From assembly GCA_937915545.1 (NCBI GenBank), contig CALGIJ010000038.1, positions 142,202-206,201 of the forward strand: DNA of 64,000 nt, in the 5' to 3' direction. Numbering within the stretch: the first letter of the stretch is position 1; every line of letters starts with the position of its first letter. Position numbers and translations under genes: made by a program. Source of the stretch: an uncultured Desulfobacterales bacterium (GTDB lineage: Bacteria; Desulfobacterota; Desulfobulbia; Desulfobulbales; Desulfocapsaceae). The notes under the pieces were generated by a model. It saw only the letters and a list, made by a program, of their open reading frames with translations. It made no database searches and was not told the DNA's origin. Below are positions 35,984 to 45,779 of the stretch, one piece after another.

Positions 35984-38900
35984 ATGTCTGGCAGCGACAC
36001 CGCCACCCCCCCGACAGCGCCGGCCAAAGGCAGGCCCCGCTATGGCATCCGCGAAAAGCTGGTCGCCATCTTCATCGCCATCAAGGTCCTCCCCCTCATC
36101 GCCCTGGCGCTGCTCGCCGCCCACCAGATGGGCTTTCTCGGCGACACGGTCAAGGACAGAGCGAAGGAGATGGTGCACGACTCCAGCCAGCTGGTCATGC
36201 AGATCGGCAGACTGGCCTCCGACAGCTCCATTCGCGCCCTCGACCTCAAGTCGCGGGAGACCATCGAGCGGCTGACCACCGATACCGCCGCAAATGTCGC
36301 CGCCTTTCTCCACGAGCGTGATGGCGATATCCGCCTCGCCGCCGAATTCGAACCCTCGGCGGAGCTCTACCACCGTTTCCTGGCCGGCAAGAAAAAGGAT
36401 GTCGTCTTCCATCGCCCATGGGAACTGAACGAAGACGGCAGCGAGTGGCGACCCGTCCCCGAAGAAGCGCCCCCGGAGATGGCGGTGCGGGCCACGGTGC
36501 CCGACAACGAGAAGGACCACCACTACCGCCCGCCACGGCACGGCGGCGAAACGCGCCCCCTGCCCCTCTACCATGAGATGACCTTCATCGACCTCAACGG
36601 TCGCGAACAGATCAAGGCCCGGGCCACCGACCTCCTCCCCGCGGAGCTCCTCGATGTCTCGCAGCGCGAAAACACCTGGTGCAGGGCCGAGACCTATTTC
36701 CCCGAGCTGGCCGCCCTCGGCCGGGGCGAAATCTACGTCTCCAGGGTCATCGGCCCCTATGTGCCGTCGCCGATCATCGGCCCCTACACCCCGCAGGAGG
36801 CGAAAAAACGCAACATCCCCTTCGAGCCGGAGAAGGCCGGCTACGGCGGCAAGGAGAACCCGGTCGGCAAACGCTTCCAAGCCCTGGTTCGCTGGGTGAC
36901 CCCGGTCTACCGGGGAGAGACGCGCATCGGCTATGTCTCACTGGCCCTCGACCACACCCACCTCATGGAGTACACCGACCATCTCATGCCCACCGACGAG
37001 CGCTATTCGGACATTTCCGACCCGGCCTCGGGCAACTACGCCTTCATGTGGGACTTCGAGGGACGCAACATCTCCCATCCCCGGGACTACTTCATCGTCG
37101 GCTTCGACCCGCAGCGCGGCGAGCAGCAGGTACCCTGGCTCTCCGCCGAGCTCTACGACACCTGGCTAGCCTCGGGAGAGGACTTCGCCCGCTTCGAGCG
37201 CATCGCCCCGCGCTTTCTCGAGCAGTCGCTGCAGAAGACCCCGGCGAAACAGCTCACCGAGAGGGGTCTGGTGGGCCTCGACTGCCGCTACCTCAACTTC
37301 GCCCCGCAGTGCATCGGCTGGCACAACCTCACCCAGCACGGCGGCTCGGGCAGCTTCGGCATCTTCTGGTCCAACCTGTGGAAGCTGACCACCGCCGCCG
37401 CCATCCCCTACCATACCGGGATGTACAAGGACTCCCCACGGGGCTTCGGCTTCATCACCATCGGCGCCAACGTCGAGGAGTTCCACAGCTCCGCCACCGA
37501 GACAGCGGCGGCCATCGAGACCATTACCCACGAGTACGAGAGCAGCCTCGAGCGCAAGAGCCGTGAGGTGAGGACGCTCATCGACCACATCGCCAACAAC
37601 ACCATCCGCCAGCTCTCCTACAGCACCGCGGTGATGATCATCATCGTCATCTTCATCGCCGTCCTCATGGCCTCGACCCTGACCCGCAAACTGACGACGA
37701 TCATCGACGGCATCAAGCGCTTCCAGGCCGGCGACTACCAGAGCCGCCTCGAGGTGGCCAGCGGCGACGAGCTCGGCCAGCTCACCGCCGCCTTCAACTC
37801 GATGTCCGACGATATCGCCCAGTCGGTGGGGGAAATCCGCCAGGCCAAGGAGCGCGCCGAGGAGTCCGACAAGGCCAAGAGCCTGTTCCTCGCCAATATG
37901 TCCCACGAGATCAGGACGCCGATGAACGCCATCATCGGCATGAGCCGGCTGGCCCTCGACGCCAGCGAGAATCCCGAGCAGAAAAAGCTGCTCGAGGCGG
38001 TCAAGACCTCGGCCGACTCCCTCCTCTCGGTGGTCAACGACATCCTCGATTTTTCCAAGATCGAGGCCGGTCAGCTCGACCTGGAGCACCGCCCCTTCTC
38101 CCTCACCGAGCTCATCCAGTCGACCATCAGGTCGGTGGAGATCATCCTCGCCGACAAGGACATCACCCTCGGCTACGCCATCGCCGACACGGTGCCGGAG
38201 ACTGTCTGCGGCGATCAGATGCGCCTCAGGCAGATCCTCCTCAACCTCCTCGGCAACGCCGTCAAGTTCACCCGGCGCGGCGTCATCTCCCTCGAGGTGA
38301 CCGTTCGCGAGGACCGCGACGACACGGTCATGCTGAGCTGCGCGGTGCGCGACAGCGGCATCGGCATCGCCGCCGATCACCTCGAGATGATCTTCGACAG
38401 TTTCTCGCAGAGCGACCTGTCGCTGTCGCGCAAGCATCAGGGGGCCGGCCTTGGCCTGGCCATCAGCCGCCAGCTGTGCCGTCTCATGGGCGGTGACATC
38501 GAGGTGGCCAGCGAGCTCGGGGTGGGCAGCACCTTCACCTTCACCGTCGTCGTCGAGAAGTGCCGGCTGCCACGCCCGGACCAGGGTCAGGCACCAGAGG
38601 CCAGGGCCGAGGCGACTCCCCCCCTGCGTATCCTCCTCGTGGAGGACAACGAGACCAACCGGGAACTGGCGCGGCTCGTCCTCGAGCAGGGCGGCCATAG
38701 CGTAGCCGCCGCCGAGAGCGGCATGGGAGCGCTGCAGCTGCTCGGCAAAGAGGACTTCGACATTGTCCTCATGGATATCCAGATGCCCGAGCTCGACGGC
38801 TTCACCACCACCAGGATCATCCGCGACTGCGAGAAGGGGCGCGACGGCGGCTGGGAGATCGCCGCCGACATCGAGAGCCCCTTGCGCCAGCGCCTCTTCG

Positions 38901-39430
38901 GCAGGCACCAGCCGATCGTCATCCTCACCGCCCATGCCATGCGCGGTGACAAGGAGAAATGCATCGCCGCCGGCGCCGACGACTACCTCACCAAACCCTT
39001 TGTCCCCGACCAGGTGGTGGCGGTGCTCGATGAACTGGTCGCCAAAAACCAGCAGGGGACGCTGGGCGAAGTGCCGTCAACGGCCTCGGATGCCTTGCAA
39101 CGACAACAAAAGCGGGCAAGGCTGCGCGATGGCCTGGCGGCCTGCTTCAATCTGCCGACGGACCGGGTGGAAGAGCTGTTGCGTATCGCGGAGCGCAACA
39201 TCGACAGCGACCTGCTCCTGCTGCAACATGCGACCAGCGACGGCGACGCCGTCCGGCTGCGCAACGCCGCCCACTCGCTCAAGGGGCTGTTGCTCAACCT
39301 GCGGCTGAACGAGGCCGCCGAACTGGCCAAGAAGCTGCAGGATGCCGCCGATGACGGGGCGCTGGAGGAAGCCGGCCTCCTCCTGGCACAGTTGCAGCAG
39401 GCCCTGGCCGAGTCCTTCCCGCCCGGCTGA
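35984..39430 (+). CDS. Membrane hybrid histidine kinase with very large extracytoplasmic sensor (HAMP-HisKA-HATPase-REC-Hpt)
   Basis: The 1148-residue protein has a transmembrane helix at about 26-48 (LVAIFIAIKVLPLIALALLA), about 490 extracytoplasmic residues and a second helix near 545-567 (VMIIIVIFIAVLMAS). Then come HAMP, HisKA with His near 641 (ANMSHEIRTPMNAI), HATPase_c (QGAGLGLAISRQL), a receiver with Asp near 929 (IVLMDIQMPELDG) and Hpt (AHSLKGLLLNL, near 1096). The sensor region contains Cache-like parts (IGYVSLALDHTHL) and aromatic segments such as YRPPRHGG and FGIFWSNLWKL that I do not recognise. The ribosome-binding region GAGAGGAGAAGAGG precedes ATG 35984. No dedicated response regulator is adjacent. 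Confidence 0.92.
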   Translation: MSGSDTATPPTAPAKGRPRYGIREKLVAIFIAIKVLPLIALALLAAHQMGFLGDTVKDRAKEMVHDSSQLVMQIGRLASDSSIRALDLKSRETIERLTTDTAANVAAFLHERDGDIRLAAEFEPSAELYHRFLAGKKKDVVFHRPWELNEDGSEWRPVPEEAPPEMAVRATVPDNEKDHHYRPPRHGGETRPLPLYHEMTFIDLNGREQIKARATDLLPAELLDVSQRENTWCRAETYFPELAALGRGEIYVSRVIGPYVPSPIIGPYTPQEAKKRNIPFEPEKAGYGGKENPVGKRFQALVRWVTPVYRGETRIGYVSLALDHTHLMEYTDHLMPTDERYSDISDPASGNYAFMWDFEGRNISHPRDYFIVGFDPQRGEQQVPWLSAELYDTWLASGEDFARFERIAPRFLEQSLQKTPAKQLTERGLVGLDCRYLNFAPQCIGWHNLTQHGGSGSFGIFWSNLWKLTTAAAIPYHTGMYKDSPRGFGFITIGANVEEFHSSATETAAAIETITHEYESSLERKSREVRTLIDHIANNTIRQLSYSTAVMIIIVIFIAVLMASTLTRKLTTIIDGIKRFQAGDYQSRLEVASGDELGQLTAAFNSMSDDIAQSVGEIRQAKERAEESDKAKSLFLANMSHEIRTPMNAIIGMSRLALDASENPEQKKLLEAVKTSADSLLSVVNDILDFSKIEAGQLDLEHRPFSLTELIQSTIRSVEIILADKDITLGYAIADTVPETVCGDQMRLRQILLNLLGNAVKFTRRGVISLEVTVREDRDDTVMLSCAVRDSGIGIAADHLEMIFDSFSQSDLSLSRKHQGAGLGLAISRQLCRLMGGDIEVASELGVGSTFTFTVVVEKCRLPRPDQGQAPEARAEATPPLRILLVEDNETNRELARLVLEQGGHSVAAAESGMGALQLLGKEDFDIVLMDIQMPELDGFTTTRIIRDCEKGRDGGWEIAADIESPLRQRLFGRHQPIVILTAHAMRGDKEKCIAAGADDYLTKPFVPDQVVAVLDELVAKNQQGTLGEVPSTASDALQRQQKRARLRDGLAACFNLPTDRVEELLRIAERNIDSDLLLLQHATSDGDAVRLRNAAHSLKGLLLNLRLNEAAELAKKLQDAADDGALEEAGLLLAQLQQALAESFPPG

Positions 39431-39451
39431 GACGGGGCATGGATCGGCGTG

Positions 39452-39467
39452 GCCCTGCTGGCAGGGC
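39452..39467. terminator. Short hairpin between convergent genes
   Basis: A 7-bp perfect inverted repeat GCCCTGC / GCAGGGC, nearly without loop, sits 22 bp after the stop of the hybrid kinase and before the stop of the convergent AAA/Lon gene. No T-tract follows; weak candidate. Confidence 0.25.
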
Positions 39468-39554
39468 AACAAAGCTACGGCCTGCCCAGGCCGCCTCTCA
39501 TGGCGCCATCGTTGCCTGCAAAGGTTGCCCGCTCGCGTGTTTCCCTGAACCGCC

Positions 39555-42500
39555 CTAGCGGCGCCACAGGCCCTGCAGAAGACGGGCGCGGTCGAGGAGG
39601 CCGCGCAGCGGATCGGCGACGCGGGTCAGCGAAGGGCCCTGGTTGCGGAAGATCTCCTCGAGGGAGAGATGGGGGTCGCGCTGCGGGCTGCGCAGATAGC
39701 GGCGCAAGGCGGCGAGGCGGTTTCTGATCTCTTTCTCGGCGCGCACCCTGAGCTGCTCTTTATGGCGGAGGATGTCCGCCTTCATCTCTTCATCGGCCTT
39801 CTGCCGGCTGTATTTGTCAATCTTATAGCGGATGCGCAGGCTGATGAGGCTCTGCAGCAGGCGCTCATGCTCCTCGTCGAGATAGATCACCTCCGGCACC
39901 AGGTCCCCGAAATGGGTGACGCCGAGCACATCCTTATCCTGACTCCAGTAGTTGGCAAGGAACTCGCGTTCCAGATCCTGGTAGTTCTTAAGCGGCATAT
40001 ACATGCGCCGCAGGTGGCTGAGCACCTTTTCGGTCTTGCGGCGCTGGCCGCCGATGATCACCGAGCCGCCGACCTCGCCACGCTTGACCCCTTTGGTCCA
40101 CGGCGCCCCGGTGATGCCGAAATCGTGGTATACCGGGATATTGAGCAGGGCCGAGAGGGTGTTGATGGCCAGGGCGTAGCCCGCCGACGGCCCGCCGACG
40201 GTGTAGGAGGCCGAAAGCAGCTGGTGGTGGATGGTGTACTTGTCGAGAAACTCGCCGAGGAGGCGTGCGGCGCTGACCTTGGGTTCCATCTCCTGGAGAT
40301 AATTCTCGACCATGGTCAGCGCCTCATGGGCGCTCTGCTGGGTCATCTGCACCGCCATCTCCATCTGCGCCCCGGCCGAGGAGGATGAGACCGCGCCGGT
40401 GACCATGACCTTTTCCGAAGACAGGCCGTAGGTGAGGCTGGTGGCGATGGGCAGCAGCACCCCGGTGACTTCGCTGGCGCCGACGCCGATGATGAAGCCG
40501 ATCTGCGGCTCCTGGCTGAGCTCGGTCTCGAGGAACTCATCGAGCTCGACCTTGCCCTTTTTGGTCGGGCTCTCGGCGATCTCGTGGCGCGCCGAGCGGA
40601 GGTGGCTGGGCATCAGCGGGTAGTCGTCGGCAGAGAGGATGGGGGTAAGCAGGGCGAGAATCTCCTCATAGCGCTCGTAGAAGCGCTCCGGCGTCGGGTG
40701 AACCATGCCCTTGAAGGGGTGCTCGCCCCCCAGGGCGTCGAGGATACCCAGCAAGGTCTTGAAGTTGAACTTGATGAAGTTCTCCTTGGCCTTGCGCGAG
40801 CCATGGCGGATGCGCCGCAGCAGCATGGCCACCTCGAACTCGGTGTTGCGCAGGGAACGCGCCTTCTCGACAAAGGCGGCATAGTCGGCCGGAGTGTTGC
40901 AGAGGCCCTTGGCGAGGTCGACGATGGCCGCCGCAGTCACCTCGGCGGCGCGCGGGATGCCCTCGAGCAGACCGTCGACGATCTGCACGATGTCGACATT
41001 CTTGAGCATGCCCTTGATTTCCAGCACCTTGAGGCGCTTGGAGCGGATCAGCGCCGGGTCGAGGATATCGAGGCGGTTGGTGGTGAGGACGGTGAACACC
41101 TTGTGCATCGGCGTCTCGCCGTCGATAATGCTGAGGAATTTGTTGGTCACCTTGTCGGTGGGGTGGCCGCCGGTGTCGCTGCGCCGCGGGGCGAGGGCAT
41201 CCCCCTCGTCGAAAAAGACCATGGTCGGGGCGATCATCTTGGCGATATCGTAGACCTTCTCGAGGTTCTCGGCGGCGCCGTCGATGGGGTTGCCCTGGTC
41301 GTGGAGATCGCTGGCGCCGACGGCGATGTCGTGGATGTCGCCGTTCTCGCTCAGCCAGGTGCGCACCAGGAAGGTCTTGCCGCTGCCGGGCGGGCCGTTG
41401 AGGACCACGCCCTTCTCCTCGTTGACGTTATAGTAGAGGCAGTTGTTGGCCATCTCCGAGAAGGTGTCCTTGATATTGCCGGCATAGGACTCCCAGGCGA
41501 TATCGCGGTCGAGGCGGCCGACCACCTTCTTGTAGAGATCGCCATAGGAGTTGCGCGCCACCAGCTCGAAGGCGTGGCGCACCAGCATCGGGTCATCGAG
41601 GTAGGCCGGGGAAAAATCGCTCTTGATCTCGATGATCGAGTGGAGGAGCTTACGCACATAGGAGGGGATGACCTTGAGGGTGCGCTCGCGGAAGAGCACG
41701 TAGAGCTTGTCCACCGTCTCCGCCAATTGGTCGGCCGGCGGCCTCTCCCCGTGTTCTCCTTCTGCCTCCCCGTCGAGGTGGATGTCGCTACGGAGCAGCT
41801 CGAGACGCACCACCTCGCGGAGATTGCGCGGGTTGTTCCAGTAATCGGCGATGTTGATCACCACCCCCTTCTCGACGAAGCGCCGGTAGATGGCGGCGTC
41901 GAAACGCTCCGGCTGGTCGGTGGTAGCAATCAGCAGGCAGTCGCGCTTGCCGTTGATAATCTCGTCGATGACGATATTGGCGGTGTCGACCAGGGTGCGC
42001 TGCTGCCCGGCCAGGCCGGACTCGCGCCCGCTGGCCTTGCCGAAGGCGCTGTGTGCCTCCTCGACATGGCGGATCGAGGTACGGCGCGCGTCGCCCAGGG
42101 CGCGCTTGAAATAGTTGCCGGGCTCGCCGGCCAGGGCCGTCTGGTAGTCGTTGGGGGTGATCATCGAATAGTCGACCCAGATACCCTGCTCCTCGAGGGT
42201 CGCCAGGGTCTGGCCGATCCTCTTCTTCAGCGCCCAGCGCAGCAGGGGAATCCTCGCCATGCGCTTGTAGAACTTGACCTTCTTGCGACGGGCGATCTCC
42301 ATGGCCAGGGTCGGGTCGATCTCCTCGATGGTCTTGTAGAAGGGTTCATCGGCGAGGAGTTCCTCGCGCTTCTGGCCGAGATCGACCTCGGCCTGGACCT
42401 CGCGGCCGAAGATGAGCTGCTCGATGGCCTGGGTGACCGTCGAGGTCTTGCCGCTGCCCGACGGCCCGACAAAGAGCATCAGGGGGGCCTTGGGCACCGA

Positions 42501-42953
42501 GGGATCGGTGATGTACTCCTTGCGCAGGTGGGCGCGGTAGACCTTTTCGAAGAGTTCGCCGAACTCCACCGGGATGTGGACGTCGACCAGGTGGCGGTCG
42601 AGGAGGCCGAGCAGGTACTGGTAGTCCCGCGCCGAGACCTCCTTTTCGAGGATACGGTTCCACGCCTCGAGGGGGTTGGTCTCGCCGGAAAGGGTGAAGC
42701 GGCGTTGCCAGTCGGTGAGGATATCGGGGTCCTTGAGCACCTGAAAGCTCTTCTCCGGGGTCTCCATGAACAGCGACAAGAGGCTCTCGAGGAGGGAGTT
42801 GAAGAGACCCGACGAGGGGCGGTACTGGTTGAGCCGGGCGCGCATGAAGGCCTTGGTCTCCTGCGGCCAGGCATCGACGAGATCATGGATCTCGGCGATG
42901 CGCCGCTCCGGCAGGCGGACGAAGATCTTTTCGCGCGTCAGTCTACTGGCCAT
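39555..42953 (-). CDS. Double AAA+ ATPase with C-terminal Lon-type protease domain
   Basis: The 1132-residue protein has two nucleotide-binding modules. The first P-loop is FVGPSGSGKTST (about 162-173) and the second NGPPGSGKTFLV (about 519-530), with Walker B MVFFDEGDALAPRR (about 578-591) and a sensor-like VLTTNRLD. A helical linker leads to a Lon-like protease domain with Ser923 in VGGPSAGYALA and a candidate partner Lys973 in GGQRRKTEK. The end is a charged coiled coil. It differs from housekeeping LonA, which has one AAA+ module and an N-terminal LAN domain. Its start lies 11 bp inside the SPFH gene, so the two should be co-translated and act as a membrane-associated quality-control protease. 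Confidence 0.85.
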   Translation of the reverse strand: MASRLTREKIFVRLPERRIAEIHDLVDAWPQETKAFMRARLNQYRPSSGLFNSLLESLLSLFMETPEKSFQVLKDPDILTDWQRRFTLSGETNPLEAWNRILEKEVSARDYQYLLGLLDRHLVDVHIPVEFGELFEKVYRAHLRKEYITDPSVPKAPLMLFVGPSGSGKTSTVTQAIEQLIFGREVQAEVDLGQKREELLADEPFYKTIEEIDPTLAMEIARRKKVKFYKRMARIPLLRWALKKRIGQTLATLEEQGIWVDYSMITPNDYQTALAGEPGNYFKRALGDARRTSIRHVEEAHSAFGKASGRESGLAGQQRTLVDTANIVIDEIINGKRDCLLIATTDQPERFDAAIYRRFVEKGVVINIADYWNNPRNLREVVRLELLRSDIHLDGEAEGEHGERPPADQLAETVDKLYVLFRERTLKVIPSYVRKLLHSIIEIKSDFSPAYLDDPMLVRHAFELVARNSYGDLYKKVVGRLDRDIAWESYAGNIKDTFSEMANNCLYYNVNEEKGVVLNGPPGSGKTFLVRTWLSENGDIHDIAVGASDLHDQGNPIDGAAENLEKVYDIAKMIAPTMVFFDEGDALAPRRSDTGGHPTDKVTNKFLSIIDGETPMHKVFTVLTTNRLDILDPALIRSKRLKVLEIKGMLKNVDIVQIVDGLLEGIPRAAEVTAAAIVDLAKGLCNTPADYAAFVEKARSLRNTEFEVAMLLRRIRHGSRKAKENFIKFNFKTLLGILDALGGEHPFKGMVHPTPERFYERYEEILALLTPILSADDYPLMPSHLRSARHEIAESPTKKGKVELDEFLETELSQEPQIGFIIGVGASEVTGVLLPIATSLTYGLSSEKVMVTGAVSSSSAGAQMEMAVQMTQQSAHEALTMVENYLQEMEPKVSAARLLGEFLDKYTIHHQLLSASYTVGGPSAGYALAINTLSALLNIPVYHDFGITGAPWTKGVKRGEVGGSVIIGGQRRKTEKVLSHLRRMYMPLKNYQDLEREFLANYWSQDKDVLGVTHFGDLVPEVIYLDEEHERLLQSLISLRIRYKIDKYSRQKADEEMKADILRHKEQLRVRAEKEIRNRLAALRRYLRSPQRDPHLSLEEIFRNQGPSLTRVADPLRGLLDRARLLQGLWRR

Positions 42954-43980
42954 TGGCGCCTTCCTTTGCCGGCACCGCAACGGGAGTGGCCCCCTCTCTG
43001 TCGACGCCGGCGGCGCCAGCGGCAGCCTTGGCGGAGTTCGCCGGTCCCCGTGTTTGCTCGAGGCCGCGGAAAGGCGGCAGGGCCACCGCCGGCCCCTGGC
43101 CCTGGGTATTGTGGATGACCACGGTGTTCTGCCCCTGGGCCTGTTTTTCGTAGGCGGTGGCCCATTTCTGCTGGGTGAGGAAGTCGAGCAGGCTGATGTC
43201 GGAGAAGCCGTCCTTCTTGCCGAGAGAGAGTTGGATACTGCGGATGCTTTCGAGATAGGCACTGTAGAGCTTGCGGATACGGCTCGCCTCCTGGTCGGCG
43301 GCGTAGTTCTCCGCCTCGGCGATCAGCTCCCGGCGCTTTTTCTCCTCCGAGGCTTCGACGAGCTTGTCGCCGAAGCGGGTGTCCTTGAGAACGAAGCTGA
43401 CCACCTCGATGCCGTATTTCTTCTCCAGGGTCGGTCCATCGACGTTGATCGGCCGCGATTTCAGGGCGGTGTAGATTGACTCTTTGATGGCCTCGCGGTC
43501 GCTGATCAGCTGATCGACCTGATGGGACTGGAGGATGTCCTTGGCAATGCCGTCGTAATCGCCCTGGAGCAGATCGAGCGGGGCGAAGTTCTCGATGGCC
43601 CAGGTGTCGAGGTCGCGAATGCGGTAGGTGAGCAGACCCGAGGTCCACAGGGCGACATTGCCCTTGGAGATGATTTTCATCGGTTCTGGAGCGCCGCCGA
43701 GGTAAAGGGTCTGGTTCATCAGCGGCACTTCCTGCTCGATGCGGGTGAAAAAGGGCAGGCGCGCGTGCCAGCCGACCTCGGTAACCGCCTGGCGGTCGCC
43801 CCCGAACCGCTCCAGCACCACAGCATAGTTCATCTTGACCTTGAAAATGACCCGGGCGGCGTAAATGCCGGCCATCATCCCGTAAAACAGGCCAACCACG
43901 GTGACCGTGGCGATGCAGCGGCGCAGGATCTTCTTGATGAAGGCACGGCGCAGAAAGGTGGCGGGGGAAGGGGTGGCCAT
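42943..43980 (-). CDS. SPFH/band 7 (HflK/HflC-like) membrane protein
   Basis: The 345-residue protein has one N-terminal transmembrane helix (CIATVTVVGLFYGMMAGIYA, about 22-41). An SPFH domain follows (YAVVLERFGGDRQAVTEVGW, HARLPFFTRIEQEV, YRIRDLDTWAIEN, ISDREAIKESIYTALKSR, YGIEVVSFVLKDTRF) and then a coiled coil (EEKKRRELIAEAENYAADQE). The tail is Gln/Ala/Pro-rich. SPFH proteins form large ring-shaped membrane scaffolds, and HflKC surrounds the protease FtsH. Here the gene overlaps the start of a double AAA+/Lon protease gene, suggesting an equivalent scaffold-protease pair. GAGGAG precedes ATG 43980. Confidence 0.87.
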   Translation of the reverse strand: MATPSPATFLRRAFIKKILRRCIATVTVVGLFYGMMAGIYAARVIFKVKMNYAVVLERFGGDRQAVTEVGWHARLPFFTRIEQEVPLMNQTLYLGGAPEPMKIISKGNVALWTSGLLTYRIRDLDTWAIENFAPLDLLQGDYDGIAKDILQSHQVDQLISDREAIKESIYTALKSRPINVDGPTLEKKYGIEVVSFVLKDTRFGDKLVEASEEKKRRELIAEAENYAADQEASRIRKLYSAYLESIRSIQLSLGKKDGFSDISLLDFLTQQKWATAYEKQAQGQNTVVIHNTQGQGPAVALPPFRGLEQTRGPANSAKAAAGAAGVDREGATPVAVPAKEGANGQ

Positions 43981-44258
43981 AGACACTCCTCTGACGTTGA
44001 GGGGGCGCCGGCGGAGGCTGGCCGGCGCAAGAGCGGGTATCGTCGCTGCGCTTTCCGGACAAGGAAGGCCGGCGCGGAGAGGTTCGCCGCCGGCGCACTC
44101 TCCATTCAATCACGAAAGATGAACGGATTCAAGCGCAAATGGCCAGGATCTGCGGCGATGGCGCGGGGTGAAAACTCCCCTCCCCGCTGCTTTTCGCCGC
44201 GGACGACTTAGAGTAGCAGGACGCAATGAGCAAAGAGCGAACCACGGGGAGAAAAGAT

Positions 44259-45554
44259 ATGCAGAAGACGAGTACCGACGATGAGCGCCGCGCCGAAAAG
44301 GCGCGCGGATCCGGCAGCAGCGACAAAACAACCTGCAGCGACGACAGTCGCTTTTTCGTGGCGGCGGGGATAGTCGATGGCAGTGGCGCCGCCTTGCGGC
44401 GCGATGTCGTCGTCGAAGTGCGCCACGGCCTCATCGCCGCTATACGGACGGCGACCAGACCGCCGCAGGGGGCCATGGTCGAGGACTTCTCCCACTGCCT
44501 GCTGCTGCCGGCGGTAATCGACGCCAGCGTCCTGCTGGCCCGCTCCCCATCCCTGGGCCAGCACGGGGATAACGCGGTTCCGGCCGAACCCGGGCGGAGG
44601 GCGACCCTGATCGAGCGGCATCTCAGCTATTGCCATGGGCACGGGGTGCTCGGCCTGGCGGTGGGGGACGACCCGGCCCTGCTGCCGCCGGATTTCGCAC
44701 AGCGCGCCACATCCAGGGGGCTCCTGGAAGTGCGCCTCTCCCTTCCACCATGCGAAGATGCCGGCACCACCCTCGCCAGGGATTCGGCTAAAGGGTTTCT
44801 GAGGGTCTTCTACAGCGCCGATATCGACGACGATAGAGGCGCCGCGGGAGCCTGGCAGCCTATGGACGAGGCACAGCGGCGCGCCCTGCTGCGCAACCGC
44901 GGCAAGCGCAAGGTGGTAGCGGTGGCCAACGGCGAGGAGGCAGTGGCCGCTGCCCTGGCCGAGGGTTGCGACGCCATCGAGCAGGGCTACTTCATGGGCG
45001 AGGACAACCTGCGCCTCATGGCCGCCGGCGGCGTATTGTGGATTCCCAGCCTGGTCCGCGCCAAGAACGGCCTCGACGGATCGGGCGAGGGCGGCGACAT
45101 CGCCTGTCGCTTCTCGCAGCGCTACCTGGCCCCCGGCAAGGCGGCCCCCGGCGCCGCCGATCTCTGGAAGAAAACCCTGGCCGAGCAGATGGGCCGCCTC
45201 GCCCTTGCCCGTTCCCTGGGGGTGCGGACGGCTCTCGGCAGCGGTGCCGGCAACAGCGGCCTGCTCCATGGCGAGGCGCTGGTCGAGGAGATGAAGCTCT
45301 TCCAGAAAGCCGGCTATCCCTTGGGCGAGATCTTCCAGGCCGCCGCCGAGAACGCGGCCCGCTTCTTCGCCATGGAGAGGCTCGGCATGCTCGCCCCCGG
45401 CCGACCGGCAACCTTTCTCGTCACCCGGGGCACGGCGCAGCAGCTGCCGCGCAAGCTCTATTTCCTGCAGGCGATAGTCGTCGACGGCAGGCCCTGCCCG
45501 GTCTACCGCAGGGACCCGGTCAAGGTGGTGGCCAGGAGCCGATCCGGCGGCTGA
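44259..45554 (+). CDS. Amidohydrolase-fold protein lacking metal ligands (probable pseudoenzyme)
   Basis: The 431-residue protein follows the COG1228 amidohydrolase pattern: FVAAGIVDGSGAALRRDVVV, LLLPAVIDASVLLA, AVANGEEAVAAALAEGCDAI, GVLWIPSLVRA, GLLHGEALVEEMKLFQKAG and ENAARFFAMERLGMLAPGRPA. The metal ligands expected in this family are replaced: DAHxH is DASVL, the later HAH is ANG, EHG is EQG and TDAG is SGAG. Hydrolase activity is therefore unlikely, while a binding or structural role is possible. GGGGAG seven bases before ATG 44259 favours this start; ATG 44226 is an alternative. It is divergent from the SPFH gene. Confidence 0.78.
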   Translation: MQKTSTDDERRAEKARGSGSSDKTTCSDDSRFFVAAGIVDGSGAALRRDVVVEVRHGLIAAIRTATRPPQGAMVEDFSHCLLLPAVIDASVLLARSPSLGQHGDNAVPAEPGRRATLIERHLSYCHGHGVLGLAVGDDPALLPPDFAQRATSRGLLEVRLSLPPCEDAGTTLARDSAKGFLRVFYSADIDDDRGAAGAWQPMDEAQRRALLRNRGKRKVVAVANGEEAVAAALAEGCDAIEQGYFMGEDNLRLMAAGGVLWIPSLVRAKNGLDGSGEGGDIACRFSQRYLAPGKAAPGAADLWKKTLAEQMGRLALARSLGVRTALGSGAGNSGLLHGEALVEEMKLFQKAGYPLGEIFQAAAENAARFFAMERLGMLAPGRPATFLVTRGTAQQLPRKLYFLQAIVVDGRPCPVYRRDPVKVVARSRSGG

Positions 45555-45779
45555 GCGGCGATCTGCCGCAACGATGCGCGGCAATGCGCGGCGAAAACCG
45601 CCACCCCGTCGATTCCCCTGCAAGCAGACAGCTCTCGCGAGGCTGTCTGACGGCATGGTGGCGACGCGCTCACCATAGGGACGATACGCCGCAAATCAGC
45701 GGCGCTCGCCACCATGGCCAGCTGGTGGATTACTGGCGATCATCGCCCCGCCGGAGGCAACCGCCGCTGGCGCTGGCTG

